Assembly: GCA_963930775.1 (NCBI GenBank)
Contig: OZ005689.1
Coordinates: forward strand, 37,025,351 to 37,089,350
DNA length: 64,000 nt
Direction of reading: 5' to 3'
DNA from: Cliona cf. orientalis
Lineage: Eukaryota > Porifera > Demospongiae > Clionaida > Clionaidae
The position numbers and the translations under genes are program-made. The stretch's first letter is position 1; the number at the start of each line of letters is the position of its first letter. The notes beneath the pieces are model-generated. The model saw nothing but the letters and a program-made list of their open reading frames with translations, did no database searches and was not told the origin of the DNA. Below, piece after piece: positions 33,878 through 44,303 of the stretch.

Positions 33878-34088
33878 CCGTATAGCGGGAAATTTTCGAG
33901 GGAGAAAACTTTCATGAATTTCACGATTTTTCAGCCATCCGTGAAAATTTTCTCCACGAAATTCGATCTAGGCATGCCACAACCATTATGCGACCAGTTT
34001 TAGCATTTCACGAAATTTTTCTTCATGAAATGCTCCTTTCCTACCGATCCGTGAAAGTTTTCTCCCTCAAATATTTTCAGCTATACAG
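33878..34088. mobile_element. Small MITE with CCGTATAGC ends
   Basis: About 210 bp with imperfect inverted ends (ACCGTATAGCGGGAAATTTT; right end ATATTTTCAGCTATACAGTA). The interior has several CACGAAA and TTTTCTCC words in both orientations. No ORF. Confidence 0.6.
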
Positions 34089-34160
34089 TATCCTTGCAGT
34101 CAAGAGTATAATAGAGATTGCTGTGTGCAAACAAAATTAATACAGACACTATCTTACACA

Positions 34161-34376
34161 TAGTCTCGTCCCCAGACCCCACCCCCAAAAGGAGGAAATG
34201 GTCTGGGGACATTGGCGCTGATTCTTGGTTCTACAAGCTCAGCAATCATGTGATTATTTGCATAGGTTTGTATTGGAGCACGTGCAGTCACGTGATGGTG
34301 CGCACGACCAAGAAAGGGCCTCCAATGTCCCCAGACCCTTTCCTCGTGTGCGTGATGGGGTCTGGGAATGAGACTA
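34161..34376. mobile_element. MITE with TAGTCTCGTCCCCAGACCC ends
   Basis: 216 bp with imperfect inverted ends (GTCCCCAGACCC.. / ..GGGTCTGGGAATGAGACTA). A second internal inverted pair (TGGTCTGGGGACATTGG / CCAATGTCCCCAGACC) makes it strongly foldback. Confidence 0.75.
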
Positions 34377-34429
34377 TCTTACACACAAATTTACAAAAGT
34401 CTGGCATATAACCACACCCTTGTACTAGT

Positions 34430-35243
34430 ACTCAGGTGCATTAAGGACTGGGACCGTGCGCGCCATGCGCAATGCGCTTAATTAGCTATTCATATGCAAA
34501 TTAATCACGTGGATCTGATAACACTGTTGTGCTACCCTCGCTAACCGAGTTATTTGTTGATAGAAAATGTCTAATAAAGGTTCGATCAACTTACAAAAAC
34601 ACTGTAGAGCCGTTCGCCTTCCTGAGTAAAGGTTTGTCAGGTGTATTATAGCACCATGCACAAGTTAAATTGTCATGTGACCTATGGACACGCCCACAAT
34701 CATGGCCATACAGCCATGCAGTAGAATCTAGGCAGCTCGAGGCGGTAGGGAAAACTTGCCAGAGACAGTGGCAAACGAAGGTTAATAGTTAATTTGAATA
34801 ACAAAGATGAGATGTTGAAATGGCAAAGCGAATTGGTTACTTATCCTTCGAGTTATTTCAAGAAGATTGTTGTCTCAGCAATCGTGAGTGGACTTTTTTA
34901 TTGATTATTTCTTACTTGTTAGTTCAGGCAGCCTGGCCGTTTCAGAATTAGTTAATACAATTGTAACAATCGTGTTAAGAGTAAAAACGTCGTTATCCAA
35001 GTAGTTTTTCTCTACCGCCTTTCTCGATTTCTGCTCAATTAGTGGGTGTGTTGCTGAAGCCGTAAATGTACGGTTAATTAGTGGGCGTGGCTTGAGGTTG
35101 GTTTGCGGTTAGATGAGTCCCTGATCTAACTTATGGTGAAGGTTTGATGTCAGCCACACATACTACTGGGGAGATATGACAGCTCAAACATAACACAAAA
35201 ATGTCCTGCAAAGTTGCTGTCCCAGTCCTTAATGCACCTGAGT
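34430..35243. mobile_element. TIR element of ~0.8 kb
   Basis: Ends are ACTCAGGTGCATTAAGGACT and the exact complement, continuing GGGAC / GTCCC (25 bp of perfect TIR). No transposase ORF. Internal sequence is not recognised. Confidence 0.8.
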
Positions 35244-35803
35244 AAGGATGATAGTGGTCTAGTGAGCTATGATAAGTGCTAAAATACTATAGGTGGTCAT
35301 GCACCTGTACTGGTTTGTGGTAATTTTTATGTAGTGCTGACCACATTGACCTCTGTTCTTGGCAAAGGGTGACATGGTACAGTGTAGGACACTTTCTTGC
35401 CCTCCTCTTATACTAGTGATATGCAGGGCATAACGTGGGGCAAGCCTGAGCAGTAGCGATAGCGGTGCATGCTAAGCGCGCTAACCTTTGTTGACGCGCG
35501 CTCAGATCCTAAAGCCTGGCCTCTCTCTGTCGTATTGACTCACCGATGAGTCGATCACGCCTTCGCTGCAATGATAGCTGCCTCTGTTCGGTGGTTTGAG
35601 CAGCATATATGGTGACTGTATAGTTGAAGGTACAGGTACGTAGCACGTTAGCTCGTAGAGAGATACGAGTAAAAATTTGCACGCAGCTCGTAAAAATCTG
35701 GAGAGACACGAGTGAATATTTGCAATTTGTAAAATTAGAACAGCATGCATATATAAAATTAATACGGTACGTTGGGCGGGGCGTAACTATAAGGACCGAC
35801 GTA

Positions 35804-35804
<1 letters not shown>

Positions 35805-35841
<37 letters not shown>
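35805..35841. repeat. (TA)n microsatellite
   Basis: About 18 TA dinucleotides. The Tyr-Ile repeat ORFs across it are artefacts. Confidence 0.95.
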
Positions 35842-35844
<3 letters not shown>

Positions 35845-36165
35845 AGTCGCGCAGTGCATTACCGTTTATGTGGGGCTCGCTCAGGCTCGCCCCAATTATA
35901 CTCTTGCATGCTGCAGTGACGTTGAGTGCCATGACCCTCATATTCCCAACGGCTACACCGACCTCTCACCTCCAGCTTCAGATGATGAGTATCTCATTGG
36001 CACTACCAACCAGCTCAGCAAAAACTATAAGGAGTCCCTCCAGGTACCTATGACACAATCTGATCTTATCTCCCTAATAATAATTGTGACCGGCTATTGG
36101 TCACAGATTTTCCTTGTAGTCTAAGACTTATATATTACATAAGTCTGTGACCAATGTAAATTCTC
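35845..36165 (+). repeat. Dispersed block R, copy 1, containing an exon-like segment
   Basis: 35890-36090 recurs at 50087-50280. The upstream end (TTACCGTTTATGTGGGGCTC) recurs inverted at about 50875-50920. One frame gives a protein-like segment (CHDPHIPNGYTDLSPPASDD, then YLIGTTNQLSKNYKESLQ) ending at a donor-like CAG|GTACCT. The 50-kb copy has a 2-bp insertion that breaks this frame. I infer a mobilised or duplicated exon relic; the protein family is unknown. Confidence 0.5.
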
Positions 36166-36175
36166 TAGTGTAGCG

Positions 36176-36986
36176 CAGACCTGCCAAGTGTTATCTCAAT
36201 AATTTCTTGAGTAATCTTTCAAAAAGTCTGGAGATTACCAAAAAAATCTGGAGTTTAAATTAACAACACAATAACATAATGGCATACAATTATACATTTT
36301 AACTGTGATGATGAGTGTTATAGACATTTGTTGACTGTTTGGCGGCATGAAGTAGTTCAGGTGTAGTTGGGAGTTCAAAACAAGAGCAGTCTGTATTTAA
36401 CTTGCATGCCAAAAGAGCACACAATGAGGAATTTTCTAGGCTGGCTCGGAATTCAGTCTTGATTCGTCTCACCAAGCTGAAAACACCCTCTACCTGGGCA
36501 GTGCTATGAGGCAGAATCAACAAGCACTGCATAAGTGTGAACAAATTTGGGAATCTTGCTTCACCAGTACCAGTCTTCAAAGCTCCAACTTCAGCCCACC
36601 ACTTGTCTAGCCGTGTTACCCCCCTTTCATATGGTGGTAAATCATCTGAGAGTTGATAATCCATTAATTCCGCCTCTAGATTATCTAGCTCATCTTCAGG
36701 TGGAGTAGTATTAACTCTTTTCATGATGTCGTTCGCGCGAACTCGGCGAGCACATGGATGGCTCTTTGCTGAGTCATATGACAACGCGATAATAAATATA
36801 TGCGCAATAGTATACGGATGTGCGCGTTGTCCGTGGTCCCGCCCCCATGCAAACTTCGCTCCTCCCCTCTTATTGTAGGCTCCTTGAACTGTGAAAGCGG
36901 GAGATTCGCTGTTGTCAGCGGGAGAGCGGGATGTTTTTGCTATAATCGGGAGTCTCCCGCTAGAATCGGGAGACTTGGCAGGTCTG
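36176..36986. mobile_element. hAT-type element remnant
   Basis: 811 bp bounded by CAGACCTGCCAAGT...ACTTGGCAGGTCTG. A GTAGCG direct repeat directly abuts both ends (36170-36175, 36987-36992). The host sequence continues without it at about 55595-55630 (minus orientation), giving a paralogous empty site. It carries only the C-terminal part of a hAT transposase. Confidence 0.8.
36299..36784 (-). pseudogene. hAT transposase C-terminal fragment
   Basis: 161-codon frame with the hAT dimerisation-region pattern: KWWAEVGAL, FPNLFTLMQCLLILPHSTAQ, VEGVFSLVRRIKTEFRASLE and CALLACKLN. Full hAT transposases are usually 600 aa or more, and the BED zinc finger and RNase-H catalytic core are absent between the TIRs. 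This is therefore an internally deleted, non-autonomous copy. Whether the frame is still expressed is unknown. Confidence 0.75.
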
Positions 36987-36989
36987 GTA

Positions 36990-37212
36990 GCGGACAGGGC
37001 TTAATGTGGGGAAACCTCTAGCGAGACATTAATTGATCACTGTTGTGCAATACCATCAAGTTTCCGTAACTTAAGTGGATGGCAAAGTTTAATCTAATTA
37101 ATCTGGCCAGCACAGCTTGTTCTTGCTAATAGGAATAATTTGTCTAGAATGTGCAAGTTTGTGTGCATGGGATAGGTCCCTAATTTGTAGGCACTATGCA
37201 TCTCAGTGTGTT
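36990..37212. repeat. Dispersed block R, right part, copy 1
   Basis: Matches 52030-52213 in inverted orientation (CATCAAGTTTCCGTAACTTA, GAATGTGCAAGTTT, GGGATAGGTCCCTAATT). Its left end also matches 55563-55732. Confidence 0.8.
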
Positions 37213-38515
37213 TATGTGACATACATCAAGTTTTATTGGTATGGCTATATATCCTCTATGACACCTAATTATTGGGTCATTAATTAAAATAAGTACGTTA
37301 TTTTGATGGTTCTCAGGGTTTGAGGCTTAGACTGGTGACTTCTTGACCATAAATTTGATGACCTGCAAGTAGATATTTAAAAATGTATATTGTGGCTGTA
37401 CCTTCTCTCTTAATTTCTCCTCTTCTTACTTCTGTAGCCGCTTAGTAAACAATATGCTAGCTATAGCACATAAGGCATGCACACGCAGCAGCTGCAGGTA
37501 ATAATATAATTTATGGAGTTCACTATTAATAGCTCACCATTTTTTGTGAAAGTACTGCTCAACTCAAGCTTCCTTTTCCATTTCTCATTAACTTACAAAC
37601 TCCAGAGCTGTGTTCACTCCATTTTGATACAGAAAATAATTGTACCTATCTTTTGACTTTAGCAAGTTTTTTTTAAATTGAGTGGCAGCTGTTTCAGCAC
37701 ACTTAGTGGTGTTTTAGTACACTGAGTGCAATTTCAGCACTGTACATGTTATGTTCATCACATGTAGCACATTATATTCATGTAAACAATTTTATTCTAC
37801 ATACCAGTGTGCTGAATCTGATGTGCTGTTTGTAATGTGATAATTAATAACTAGCACACTGCTGTGTGCATTTAGCACATTTGCTGTTCTACTTTTGGAA
37901 ATCAGCACACCTTGTGCAGTCTTAGCAAACCAAATTAGAGCCAAACTACACGCCATTTTTTTCCTGTGCATAGGGGTGGACGCCTATTGTCTGGAATAGC
38001 CCAATCATGTGGTGAGAAATTTTCACCCCACTTGCATTGGAGCCATCTACAAATATTTGTGACATTCCTGGCTGGATACTCACAAGCACAGGTATAAAAT
38101 TAATATACCGTATTTCTTAAAAACTCGGCCCTTCTAATTATTCAGCACCCTTTACCGAATGATTGAAAATAGTCTCTAATTTTCAGCGAAGGTCGTCACG
38201 CGTATAATATTATGCTATACATGTAAATGGGAATAGAATGCGCACGTGGACAGAATGTTGAACATTAATTTCTAAAAATTCGGCAAAGCTAAATGTTATT
38301 ATTAATTTTTTATGCCGAATTGTTAGAAAAAAATATACGGTATTGATAATTACATCATCGTGAATGAATAAAAACCCCATGGCCAGCTAGGGGAGAGTGA
38401 TTGATCCCCCTCCTATCCTCTTCATTGATTACACCCCTATCATTATACACTGGAAAAAGGTACTGGAAATTAATATTATCAATGATGTCATTGCAATGTC
38501 ATGTATGACTAGATG
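37213..38515. other. Non-coding; repeat copies only
   Basis: 37670-37960 is rich in GCACA/TGTGC words in both orientations, similar to 50690-50830 and 61500-61660, and probably comes from one family of foldback elements. 37972-38245 is copy 2 of the 33515-33775 repeat. No gene seen. Confidence 0.45.
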
Positions 38516-38780
38516 TAGCCTCGTTCCCAGGCCCTTCAAGAGGGAGGAGGAGAATGGGCCTGGTACACACTGCACGCGCATGCACCGGAGGACCCCAGAA
38601 AAATGTGGGATAATCGGATACTATTGTATACTCTCAGTTTATCGTCCATAGAACTGTACGTCATGCAGAACCCATGAATAATCACTATGGTAACGCGACT
38701 GGTCACTATGGAGACTAGCGCATGTGCGCGCAGTGTGTACCAGGCCCTTTCTCCTCTTCAAGGGCCTGGGAACAAGGCTA
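38516..38780. mobile_element. MITE with TAGCCTCGTTCCCAGGCCC ends
   Basis: 265 bp with inverted ends TAGCCTCGTTCCCAGGCCCT / GGGCCTGGGAACAAGGCTA and an internal pair AATGGGCCTGGTACACACTG / CAGTGTGTACCAGGCCC. Resembles the 34161-34376 element in design. Confidence 0.8.
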
Positions 38781-38858
38781 GTCTAAATGGTGATATATAA
38801 AGTATAATAATTTTATTATTATTCTGACAAAAACTAGCTTTTCATTATAATTATGCAG

Positions 38859-38980
38859 GTACACATAGTGAGAGAGTGCGATCTCTCTCTGCATCCCGAT
38901 TTGAGTGGAGGCATGGAAATCACATCATTTCAGAGAATTCAGTTCCCTCACTTTGCAGCCAGCGTCTGTCCATTATACAG
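38859..38980 (+). CDS. Candidate coding exon, unknown
   Basis: 122 nt between an acceptor (TTATGCAG) and a donor (ACAG|GTAAAT), open throughout in one frame (HIVRECDLSLHPDLSGGMEI...). The composition looks like protein. It is followed by a minisatellite and then the Ig-like exon on the same strand, but the phases could not be joined with confidence. Confidence 0.35.
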
Positions 38981-39029
38981 GTAAATGAGAAAAAAAAATC
39001 AAACTTGCTGGTACAAAATGCTGGGTAAA

Positions 39030-39675
39030 GAAAGTTTATGCATGCAGGACAACATCCAACAAAATGATAATTTTATGCATGCTAACATCAAACAAAAAGT
39101 TTAAATTTGTGCAGGACAGCATCCGACAAAAATTAATGATTATTATATTATATGGGACAGCATCCAACAAAAAGTTTAAATTTGTGCAGGATAGCATCCG
39201 ACAAGATGATAATTTTATGCAGGACAGCATTTGACAAAAAAATTTGAATTTGTGCAGGACAGCATCCATCCGACAAAAATTATGATAATTTTATGCATGC
39301 ATGCCAACATCGAACAAAAAATTAAAATTTGTGCAGGACAGCATCTGACAAAATATTTAAATTTGTGCTGGACATCATCCCGCAAAAATTAATGATTATT
39401 ATATGCAGGATAGCATCCAACAAAAAAAGTTTAAATTTGTGCAGGACAGCACCCGACAAGATAATAATTTTATGCAGGACAGCATCTGACAAAAAAAATT
39501 TGAATTTGTGCGGGACAGCATCCCGCAAAAATTAATGATTATTATATGCAGGACAGCATCCAACAAAAAAATTTAAATTTGTGCAGGATAGCACCTGACA
39601 AGATAATAATTTTATGCAGGATCGACAGCATCTGACAAAAAATTTAAATTTGTGCATGACAGCATCCAATAAACT
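39030..39675. repeat. Minisatellite of degenerate ~35-60-bp units
   Basis: About 15 copies of GCAGGACAGCATCCGACAAA alternate with three kinds of AT-rich linker (AATTTAAATTTGT, ATTAATGATTATTATAT, ATGATAATTTTAT). The linkers recur in a roughly fixed order, which suggests a higher-order repeat. ORFs on both strands across it are artefacts. Confidence 0.85.
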
Positions 39676-39813
39676 AGCACCTATATACGAGGTGAAACTA
39701 AATCGCAATGGGAAAAAGTGTCGATATTTCCTAAAATACAAGATCTAGAAAATTAAAGTAGTTGCATTTTGGTAACATAATAATATACTTAATTTTAGTG
39801 ACTGCATATTATT

Positions 39814-40143
39814 ATGATCCTTTACCACAATGTCATAGAGTCGTGCCTTACATTCATCGCAAGGAGATCGAAGACCACCTTTCTCTTTGTCTATGAACCT
39901 GGAGATACAATCAGACTGGACTGCCCTTCTTATGGCATCCCCGTTCTTTCGATAGTCTGGTTTAGCCATAACCTCAACTGCTCCATGGCTAATTTAATCA
40001 ACTCTTCTCGCCTTAATTTCTTTGAGAATGGTTTGCTTGAGATCAGTGAGCTAATAGCACAGGATGAACCCCTATACAGCTGTACAGCTAGCAACTCTGT
40101 TGCCATTTACATCCTGGTCGTCAATGAGCTACCTCATAAGTTT
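39814..40143 (+). CDS. Immunoglobulin-like domain exon
   Basis: Open frame ending at a consensus donor (TTTT|GTAAGT at 40144). It carries the Ig hallmarks in order: a GDTIRLDC strand with the first Cys, the core Trp in IVWFSHN, then LLEISELIAQDEPLYSCTAS with the DxxxYxC-type second Cys. This fits an I-set or C2-type extracellular Ig domain of a receptor or adhesion protein. The upstream exon boundary is uncertain (the frame opens near 39802), and the rest of the gene was not found in the window. Confidence 0.5.
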
Positions 40144-40461
40144 TGTAAGTAGTACGTAGTACAAGTAAAATCACTTGATTCCGAAAACGCACGGCAATTC
40201 CTCTTTCTCACCTGCAGAGAGCCTTGCTTTTCCCTTTTGAACTAATAGGATTGAAATAATAAATAAAATCTCTTTCAGCATTAATCCCCACCTTTCCTTG
40301 AATTCCTCCGATGAATCCTTGATTCTGTGGTGCATAAGTGGAGTTTTTTATAATAATATAAAAGAAAAACTCACTGGTAAATTTTTCTCCTGCTGGATCT
40401 GGAAGGTGAATTGACTAGATTACACACAAGCAACACAATGATACAAGGATGAAACCCAAAC

Positions 40462-41001
40462 TCACTTTCTAGAACGATGTCGATGTTTTTTTGGTACGTC
40501 GTGCTTGTATTTCCGCTTGCGTTTGCTCTGTTGACCGTCACTTGAGGTCGAACTTATTTCTCCCTCCTTTTGTTTCACTGCAGTGGATGTGCTGGGGTTG
40601 TTCGCCAGGATACCTCCTGCTGCTGCAGTAGATGTGCTGGGGTTGTTCGCCAGGATACCTCCTGCTGCTGCAGTAGATGTGCTGGGGTTGTTCGCCAGGC
40701 TACCTCCTGCTGCTGCTGCAGTAGATGTGCTGGGGATGCTAGCCAGGATACCTTCTTCTGCTGCTGCATTGGATGTGCTGGGGTTGTTCGCCAGGACACT
40801 TCCTTCTGTTGCTGCAGTAGATGTGCTGGGGTTGTTCGCCAGGACACTTCCTTCTGCTGCTGCAGTAGATGTGCTGGGGTTGCTAGCCAGGATACCTATA
40901 TCAGGGCATGTAGCTTTAGCCATATCTATAATACAAGGAAGTTCCACCGTAAGGTAGACCAAAACATTTCTCCAATGCAAATAATTGATGGCCACGCCCA
41001 C
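40462..41001 (-). CDS. Low-complexity ORF with 15-residue repeats and a basic tail
   Basis: 179-codon frame. After about 35 residues it has seven tandem copies of a unit of about 15 residues (LANNPSTSTAAAGG type), then an acidic/serine linker and a strongly basic, nuclear-localisation-like C-terminus (KRKRKYKHDVPKKHRHRSRK). The DNA repeat is 45-48 bp, so unit length stays a multiple of three, which argues for selection on the frame. A GTGAGT donor lies at the nominal stop, so it may be an internal exon of a larger gene. Function unknown. Confidence 0.4.
   Translation of the reverse strand: MGVAINYLHWRNVLVYLTVELPCIIDMAKATCPDIGILASNPSTSTAAAEGSVLANNPSTSTAATEGSVLANNPSTSNAAAEEGILASIPSTSTAAAAGGSLANNPSTSTAAAGGILANNPSTSTAAAGGILANNPSTSTAVKQKEGEISSTSSDGQQSKRKRKYKHDVPKKHRHRSRK
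40583..40895. repeat. In-frame minisatellite, 45-48-bp unit, about 7 copies
   Basis: Unit core GATGTGCTGGGGTTGTTCGC followed by CAGGATACCTCCTGCTGCTG. Length changes are in steps of three bases. Confidence 0.85.
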
Positions 41002-41340
41002 AAATTACTTGCCTACAGGTGACATCATATGTTGTTGTGGTATTCAGAAAACAAAGTAGTAAAGGCAGCCATAAAGATCAACCTGGATCACTGTTTTTCT
41101 GGGCCTTAGTTCTAATATGCCTACGTATTAATTGGGGCAAGTTGAGTAGGTAGTCATTGTACTGAGCAGAAACCCCACAAATTGTGAGGGGATTATCATG
41201 AATATCTCCTGTGTACTTCAACAGTTCTTGTTTCCCCAGGGCAGGATTTCAATAAACTTAGCACCATGGAGATATCTTCATAGCCAGGCACCCTCTGCCT
41301 ACGTACATCTACTCGATGGAAATCATTGCACTTATTTCAT

Positions 41341-41717
41341 TCATATCATGCGACTAATTGAAGGTATTGAAGTATAAACGATCCTGCTATCCTTGGGACT
41401 ACCTGAGCCATGTTGAGGCTTGTGGGGAGGAGTAAATGAGTGTTGACACTGAGGTGTGTTAGGAGGAAGGTGACGAGGAAGAGTAGACGAGAGATCTTCA
41501 TCCCGGGGACCAGCAGAGTCAACGAGAGAGGGGTGAACAAGATACTGATCAGGTTGGTTGGATATCATGGGGTCAGTAACGAAGGTTGGCTGATCATTAC
41601 ACAGGGTGCAGGATATGCTGGCCCCCTCAATCCTAAAAGTGATCATTTGCCCCCTCCTAGCATCACGTTCCAGCAGAAATGATACCACAAAACCGTTCGC
41701 TATCACGTTTGTTCTAT
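41341..41717 (-). CDS. Candidate terminal exon, unknown
   Basis: A minus-strand frame of about 120 codons follows an acceptor-like CCATAG. It begins with a beta-rich stretch (GFVVSFLLERDARRGQ, MITFRIEGASISCTL) and continues as a Pro/Ser/His-rich tail to a stop at 41341. It lies upstream of the repeat-containing ORF on the same strand, but its own stop prevents a simple join. No family recognised. Confidence 0.3.
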
Positions 41718-41941
41718 GGATTCAAGAAACAATTCAGTACACAATTAAATTAAATACTTTTGGTCACTGTTACAATTATAAGAGACTCATTCATTCATTG
41801 TGACTATCAAGCTAAATATCAATCTGAAATACATACCAAAATAGTTGGCAAGGTGATAATTATTATAGTTTTCAGTTTGTGGCATTGGATGGATATAAAG
41901 GACTACACAAAAATCAGCTTAATGCTATCTACCCATTCATA

Positions 41942-42595
41942 TGTGACCGGATTTGAGAAAACCCTCCGTATGGGATTCGCGCGCAATGTGTGTTTTTAGT
42001 AGCTCAGGTCGAAATTTGTCAAAGTCCAGATTTTGTCATACATACATGTCGAACAACCCTTCTTCTAACTGTTGCCGTCTTGTACGGAGGCTAGTCGTGC
42101 TATATGTACGAAGGCGAAAAAAGCCTTCATTTTGACCCACCTAGTCGGCACAGCCGCCGTACACGGAGCCTGTTGCGATGGGCGGTAATTAGAATTCCCT
42201 ACCTAGAGATAGCTAGATTCATCGATCTACTGTACGTTTGCTCACCTTTTTAGCTTTTTGGGCATCTAAGAACAATCGGCTGTCGTTGTCAACAACGAAA
42301 TTCAACTCTTGTTCGATCTTTACGTTCATTTCGAACGGCTCCGCCCAGGTCCATTTAATTAATTTCCGGGTCACGGTAGTATGCGGAAACGCCATACGTG
42401 TGCATAGCAACGCCTTTAGACCGTAATTTCGTAATGGCGTGATCGCAAACAAAGCACTGTATCTCCACAACCAAGCACACGATCGGCCTAAGACTTGGAT
42501 GCGGGTTAGCTCTATGGTAGAGCTTATCAACCATGCATCAAACTCAATTTTCTAAAAAAAATCCCATACGGAGGGTTTTCCCAAATCCGGTCACA
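41942..42595. mobile_element. MITE of the IS630/Tc1-type element's family
   Basis: 654 bp with TIRs TGTGACCGGATTTGAGAAAA / complement, flanked by TA. The same terminal sequence bounds the 52215-55560 autonomous element. Internal blocks (GTACGTTTGCTCACCTTTTT; CAACCCTTCTTCTAACTGTT) recur inverted at 52500-52800. No transposase. Confidence 0.85.
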
Positions 42596-42773
42596 TATAT
42601 TCATATTCATATTTATGTCTGGGTCATGCAACTGATCATGAATACATCACACATGCATATGCACATACGGCACACATGCACATAATAATTACATGAATAT
42701 ACTACATGCACATTACATCAAATATAATAGCTATCTGACAGTGCATGAAATGCATGATTGAATGCACCCCAAT

Positions 42774-43208
42774 GGGCTATTCCATTTAATTGCCGTACAC
42801 CCCCTATATTATATGGATGACTAGTGAGGAAAATTTAACCCCTGGACATGATTAACTAGCAACCATCCCCCCTAGACGGTCGTTAATTAGGTCACTGTTC
42901 CCCCAAGACATAATTAAGAACTTTACTACTCCCCCTGGATTATTAATCAAATCAAGTTTTGTTCCCCCTGGACACAAATTAATGCGTTAATTTATGGAAG
43001 GGAAATCACCTAAAGGAGCAAAATGCCCCCCTGGACACCACAATTAATGATCGTTTCACCCCTAGACATAATTAAATTTAACCAAAATACCCCCCTTCCC
43101 TTCATTAAAATCAGTGTTTTACCCCCCTGGACAAGCCTCACAATACCCCCCTGGACATTCGTTAGCAGTCATCCATAGGGGGTGTATGCTTATTAAATGG
43201 AAGAGCCC
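42774..43208. mobile_element. TIR element with internal CCCCCTGGACA repeats
   Basis: About 435 bp with imperfect inverted ends (GGGCTATTCCATTTAATTGC / TTATTAAATGGAAGAGCCC, inner CACCCCCTATA / ATAGGGGGTG). It contains at least eight scattered CCCC(C)TGGACA words followed by AATTAA-like sequence. No ORF. Confidence 0.75.
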
Positions 43209-43227
43209 AATTACTATATCAGATAAT

Positions 43228-43335
43228 TATTTTGTTGGTAGTTGACCTCTGTTCATCATTGGCCTACTTTATGATGGCCCAACTCCTTCCTATAGCCAGC
43301 AAATCGCCTATAAAATCTTTGGTTGCTAGGCAACT
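43228..43335. repeat. Dispersed repeat, copy 2 of 2
   Basis: Direct copy of 29205-29310. Confidence 0.8.
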
Positions 43336-43404
43336 GTACATATATACATGCACATGCACATGCATAATATCACATGATGCACATGTAATCATACAGTAGG
43401 AGGT

Positions 43405-43497
43405 TTCTATGTGATTTAGACCGAAGGACTCTATATAGAATTCCGAGCAAAGCAAGGGTTCTATGAGAGCCCTGAGGTCTTCTAAATCACATAGAAA
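43405..43497. repeat. Short hairpin
   Basis: GTTTCTATGTGATTTAGA and its exact complement at the other end enclose about 55 bp. Confidence 0.7.
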
Positions 43498-43544
43498 CAG
43501 TGTCTAACAAATTTAGATCATATACCGTACTTAATCTAATACTA

Positions 43545-43690
43545 TGTATGGAAAAAATAAATTGAATTTTGAAAAATGCACGCTTTTCTGGTAAAGGTCG
43601 TCAATCGCTCCATATACACACATTATGAGAATTCGTAAAATGCTAATTTCTTGCGTTAGATTGGATCATACGTTGTATTTGATTAACTAC
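43545..43690. repeat. Dispersed repeat, copy 2 of 2
   Basis: Direct copy of 27600-27755. It is followed by three short GTAGGTGACTATGA-type tandem units near 43727-43785. Confidence 0.75.
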
Positions 43691-44081
43691 GATAGCTTTG
43701 TATTGCTAGAGCCAGAGGGCAAAACTTGTAGGTGACCATAAAAATCTTGTAGGTGACTATGAAAATCTTGTAGGTGACTATGAGATAGATACCTGTCAGT
43801 AGCCAATCAAATTGCAGTATTTGTTACAGCTATGATCTAAAATAATTATTGTACCAGTTACTTGGGCACATTAAACTAAATACTTCAACTCCCTTTTCCT
43901 CAATATCCTAACCCTGCATACATGCATTGATGCATGTAAAGACACCACAGCAATGGTCATCACTCCTTCACCAAATCCCACCCAAAACTCCCAAACTCCA
44001 CCATGAACTTCCCAATACTTCCAATAATTGTACTTATAAATTGATTGGGATTAATATACTTGAGCTATAATCACTACATAT

Positions 44082-44176
44082 TATCAAGAGTAAATAATAA
44101 AGGAGGAGAGAGAGTATCCAACTCCATATGTCGCTGTACAAACACTCTCGGGAAAGTAACGTGACAGGCACGTGAT
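44082..44176 (+). repeat. Left terminal inverted repeat
   Basis: 95 bp beginning TATCAAGAGTAAATAATAAA and ending GGCACGTGAT. It matches the complement of 49268-49362 apart from a GTCGCTG/GTTGGTG difference. Confidence 0.92.
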
Positions 44177-44303
44177 TCGATGACGCATTTTTGCACGCAT
44201 GGTTATCCGTATGACGTCACGCGCGCTCGTACCGCGTACCGCGCCGTACCGCGATCGAGCTCGAGCTAGCTAGCTACGTACCATTGTTCTTCAAACGCGC
44301 GCA

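Noticed and set aside
35509..36124. Tyr-Ile-rich ORFs around 35.8 kb
   Set aside because: They span the (TA)n microsatellite. Only the downstream exon-like segment was kept, as a repeat relic.
38990..39700. CRISPR-like array
   Set aside because: Repeated cores with spacers, but the spacers are themselves repeated AT linkers and the context is eukaryotic; it is a minisatellite.
40570..41022. Plus-strand Cys-rich 150-codon ORF (CCCSRCAGVVRQDTS repeats)
   Set aside because: It is an antisense shadow of the 45-bp coding repeat; the minus frame has the more plausible composition and basic tail.
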